From positions 15,843,623 through 15,907,622 of the forward strand of contig NC_133165.1 in the NCBI RefSeq assembly GCF_040802235.1: a stretch of 64,000 nt of DNA, read 5' to 3'. Below, in pieces: positions 59,701-64,000 of this stretch (within the stretch, counting starts at the first letter, position 1; every line of letters starts with the position of its first letter). The notes beneath the pieces are model-generated. The model ran no database searches. It was not told the DNA's origin and saw only the letters and a program-made list of their open reading frames with translations. The position numbers were made by a program, and so were the translations under genes. The stretch is from Manis javanica. Its lineage: Eukaryota > Chordata > Mammalia > Pholidota > Manidae.

Positions 59701-62700
59701 ATGGGGGATAAGAAAACCTTTACTTGTCTTTTCTTCATTGATGAGAAAATCACTGAGTGGGATTTTCTAAACATGCACTCAGAGATACAGGTTCTCTCCT
59801 CTTTGCTGACAAACATAATAAAGATCGTTTGATCAAGGGTGCAGTGTGTTCTCCTAACCATTAATCACATAAAGAGCTCTACCTAACCCATTGATTAAAT
59901 AAACTCCTCTTATTTGATATTATTTAGAGCACCTGCAGTTAGATCAAGGAAATGAATATAACTACATAAAGTAGGTACTACATTTAGCATAAAGTCTAAT
60001 ATGTTTACATCCTAAGGACTTTTCCTAAAGTTAAGAAAGCATTTTCTAAATGTTTATTTTAATCTACTATTCTCAACCTTGAATCATTCTCATATATTTG
60101 GTTGAGCATTTGTTACCCTGTAGTATAGTCAGTTTATGTCCTGAAGACTTTTTGTAAAAGTTTATGGAGCTTTTGTATAGTGTTGTATTGATATTCCAAT
60201 CTCAGAGTTTGCACTGTTCTCAAATAAAACAAATGATAAGACTTTAAGTGCAAAAAGCGTACCATGTGAACTGCAAAATATATTGTTCTTGTCCAGGCAA
60301 GAAAAAAGCACAAAAATAAAAGCTCATCACAAATTAGAGGAAGGTACAGCGCTCTATTTCACTATGTGTGCCACTGAATCATGCAGCATACACACATTAT
60401 TTTAGCTAAAATCAAGGTGCCAGATATGGCCAATTATTGGCAATGATAGAACCATTGTTCCTTTATAAATTTTTTCTAATTCCTTAGTGAATGAAACAGT
60501 TATGAAGTTGGAAAATTTTATAAGGCCATGGATTTATTTTTTAAATACAAACAAACATCATTCTCTTAAAATATGGGCCACACACTCCACATGACTATAT
60601 AATATCACTACAGCCTCCCTGGCTTGAGTTAGCCAGTTTACTCTCCTATTAAATGTTACAAAACTTGTTTGGTATTATTCAAAATGGCTAATCTTAAAGA
60701 AAAATACAAAGAATAAATAGAATTGTTCCTTTTTACTTAGGTAGTAAAATTTATACTTTGGGGTAAATTTTATTTTTAAATCCATCTGCCCAAATTTCTG
60801 TTTCTTTGAAGATCCTACTCTCTCTTTAAAAATAAAATAGGATGAAACAGAACAGAAAAAAACCCTGTTTTTTTCAGATTCTAAAAGAAACACTTGAAGA
60901 AAAATTGGAAAATATATACAAGTACAGAGAAGATAAATTCACCCATAACCTCAACAGCCCAAGATAACCAGTGTCGAACATATCATGTGTTTTCCCAAGA
61001 TATTTTCTGTGCAATATACACATTTCATTTTTAACAAGATTGGGATAATATTGTTTCATTCATGGTTTGTTTTTACAAAACATTTTGTGTCAGTAAAGAA
61101 TCCTTGAAAATATTATGGTTTTGAATTATGCAAAATAATGCATATTATAAATGTCACAAAATTCATATAATGATAACCAAACTATAGAATTGTGAAGCAT
61201 TTCCAAATTTTTACCATAAAAAATATTTAAATGGCTCTTCAAGTTCAAAATGGAAATGATCTATCACTACCACTCCCTAATGTATCCCTGACTAATATTT
61301 CTCTCAACATTGAAGAAACATAAAAATATAAAAACAAAACAAAAAAATCACAGATTAAAATGTTCTAATAGACCAAAACTGATTTAGAAATAAAATCTGT
61401 TGTTTATAACAAATAAAAGTCTGCCAGGAAAGGGAAAACAGATAGCATGTATCTCTCCCATTTCCAATTCCTTGTTTTGGGATCTGAACATACCATAAAC
61501 CAGTCAGTGACCACTTTATTACGAAGCTGCATCTTTCAATAGGAGGGAGTTAAACTTTCTCTCATTCCAACTACCTCCCTGGTCTTTCTATATATCCTCA
61601 GAGAGAGTAGCTCCCAGGAGACAGCAGATTCTGACAGCCTCCCTCTGTATGTTATGAGTGGACATTACAAGACAAACATAGATGAAGAAAGAATCAGGAA
61701 AAACAAATAACAAGCAGTAGCTGTGAATGAAGGAAATTGTAGTTTTCATGAATTTTGACAATTTCAGATATCAGAGAAGCATGAAAGGGTGTAGAAGGCT
61801 GCTATCTCTGGAGAGTTGAGAAATATTCAGAAATACTGGCTAGAATATGGGAAGTCAAGTAAGAGTTGACTTTTATCATCCTGCCTGTAGCTGGAGATAT
61901 GAGAATAAAAATCTCACCCTTCCTCAAATGTTAATAAAGGGTAACCAAGAACAAGCCATGTAATCTAATAATTAATAAACAGCAAAAGGGAAATGAAAAA
62001 AAAAGCCGTGAGACCTATGGAAAAATACTGTACAGCAAAGGAAAGAGAATATTATCTTAAAAAACGAAGAAAGAAGAGACACGTGCAGGCACTCTGATGC
62101 GGAATTTAGGGCAAAAAAGCACCAGGAAAGTGTTTGGTTTTCTCAAAAGAATGCAAAACACATGATTTATATAAAATTATAGAAAAATATTTAGAGGAAA
62201 GAACAGTATAAACAGAAAACAACATGGGTTAAAAAAAGATCATATAAAAAGAGAATCAGACAAGAAATAAATGCAAGGAAACTAAAAATGTATTTGCAGA
62301 GTTATAATCTACACTGCTAGAAACAGAGCAAGTATGAATAACTATTATGGAGCCATAATGGAAGAAAAACTTGAAAACCTCTTCAATTATGCAGAACAAA
62401 AAGGAAAACAGATGAAATAGAAAAAAAGCATAGGTATGAAAGAAAACAAAATACACATAATATTACTGAATATAAAACATGATTAACTAAAATGAAAGCT
62501 TACCAAATAAATACATACCTGGTAACAGAAGAAATACCTTTTATACATTTAAACAAGGATATGTGAAGATGGGAGGTTTTCAAAACTCCAAAAGAATGTC
62601 AATGAATAGAGAACCATACCTCCACACATTTTCACAACATTCTTGAATTCAAAAGTTGAAGGGAAATTTCAGTAAGCAATCATTTAAAGAAAAAGGAAGA

Positions 62701-64000
62701 GAAATATACCTATAATGGAACCAAAGATTAGCTAGACTCAGACTTTTCTTTTGCACCATGACATGTCCAAACATAGTAAAGCAATGTCTACAGTTTTGAA
62801 AGTGAACTATGACCTCAAATTTTTATACTCAGCTATTATATATATGAGATCTTTCAAAAAACTCTAGGATTAATGCTTCACCTGCATTAATCCATTAGCC
62901 TTATACTAATCCTACAAGAAATTTGAGACCTATAAAACACAAAATTGTTAAATTTTCTTTGAGTCCCACAGAAAAAGACGTCAGAATTTGAACTTGCACC
63001 TATATCATCTGAGACCCTGAGACCTTAGCTATCATGCTACACTGTGTGTAGCACCTTACAAAATATACAGCCCATGTACTTCCTGGAAAAAAATTACTTG
63101 AAGATATAAATCAAGCAACCAAGAAATAAAGCAAAAATAAAAATTCAGTAATGGAAACATTAGGACTGGCAGTAAGAATTACGATTAATTCACATATATA
63201 CTCTAGGTTGCAAAATTGAATTTATTTTTATGTGTTTATGTTTACATGCATGCATAGCTTTTCATAGAAAATATAGACAGATATAATTTAATTTTGACAC
63301 AAAATAAATATGATTGAGAAGGCAGAAAATTTAAAATCTATACTCTTTAGTTTTCTTTACTTTTGATCCATCTCAAGGTTTCTGTAATCTCTGCATTTTC
63401 TGATAATAGATAACAGTTTTGATAATGTAGTAATATAATTCTGATTTTAGGCAAAACTTCAAACTTTCTAGTTAGCAGTTGTGAGTGAAAAAAACTCTGA
63501 AAAGTTAAGTTTCCTCCCTCTCCATCCTTGCAAAGATGCAGTGTAGAGGCAAGATTTGAAGCACTCCAGCCATTTATAGGACTTAATTAGAAAAAATAAA
63601 GAAATGTAAGGCTGGAAACAAGATGGTAACTAACCTTTGTGCAAATAAGCAAAAGAGCCCACTCATGGCAGATACATTAGGAAAAGACACAAAGTCTGGT
63701 GGATAAATTAGCAAATGCCTCCCCTTTCTTACCTCCCGAGTTATTAGGGGCTCCTCCCTCTGGGAAGTTGCATCCCAAAGACAGGTGTTTGACTTGGCAA
63801 AAGGCCAGTGCCTTCACGAAAAGCAAAGCTCTCCTTTCTGTGGGCGGAAGTTGCTTCTTGTCAGGATACCTGCTCTGGCTTGAGGAATGTGAGCCAGACT
63901 TCAGCAGTCCCTCGCCCCATAGATGAACACTTTCATAGGGACCCAACTGCACGACCTTTCACAGCAACCCCTTCTATGAAAATTGGCACAAGTGTGAATC

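Larger units (their letters stand above)
54141..64000. other. Upstream flank, no gene supported
   Basis: Old repeats and unremarkable AT-rich DNA. LINE-1 pieces lie near 55440-55622 and 55790-55910, an LTR-like piece near 56700-57070, and a MaLR-like LTR near 59100-59700. In mammals I know, OTOGL lies on the 5' side of PTPRQ, but I saw no OTOGL exon here. The stretches 57.1-59.1 kb and 59.7-64.0 kb show no exon; an old repeat fragment is probable near 60890-61080. Confidence 0.5.

Overview
The window is nuclear DNA from a placental mammal. It is AT-rich, has long introns, and carries MIR, LINE-2, old LINE-1, MaLR-like and Tigger-like fossils. I see no Alu, B1/B2, Bov-tA or carnivore SINEC copies, which argues against a primate, rodent, ruminant or dog/cat source. 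The young repeats are one near-complete LINE-1, three LINE-1 3' ends and a two-copy element of about 0.8 kb. They look specific to a lineage I cannot name with certainty; pangolin is a low-confidence guess.

The only protein gene I can support runs on the minus strand from about 53.0 kb down past position 1. Its last two exons here (1324-1550 and 2207-2318) match the start of PTPRQ, the receptor-type phosphatase of inner-ear hair-bundle shaft connectors. The small exon at 2663-2716 encodes the signal peptide that I remember as the standard PTPRQ N-terminus. That exon splices into the middle of a fibronectin type III (FN3) domain.

Upstream, from 3125 to 53005, I could assemble eighteen more coding exons by hand. 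They encode a second signal peptide, two FN3 domains, a split C-type lectin domain (CTLD), then further FN3 domains. The last of these exons supplies the missing first half of the FN3 domain that standard PTPRQ begins in. Splice phases agree across the series, with every between-domain boundary at phase 1. The one exception is the exon pair 19552-19710 / 18979-19085 (FN3 N8). The first exon of that pair has lost its acceptor AG (now AA) and one base. Leaving both exons out keeps the frame and gives 1014 codons upstream of 2318.

A CpG island at about 53.59-54.14 kb lies just upstream of the first coding exon. That exon has a splice acceptor directly before its ATG, so a non-coding first exon is expected, probably in the island.

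Layout, low to high coordinate: 1-3.3 kb, annotated-type PTPRQ start, its alternative first exon and FN3 N11; 3.3-24.3 kb, FN3 N10 to N6, with a 0.7 kb GTGATG-type VNTR in one intron; 24.3-41.8 kb, FN3 N5 inside repeat-rich introns holding the main LINE-1; 41.8-53.0 kb, FN3 N4-N3, the CTLD, FN3 N2-N1 and the long-form signal peptide; 53.0-54.2 kb, promoter region; 54.2-64 kb, upstream DNA with old repeats and no gene I can support.
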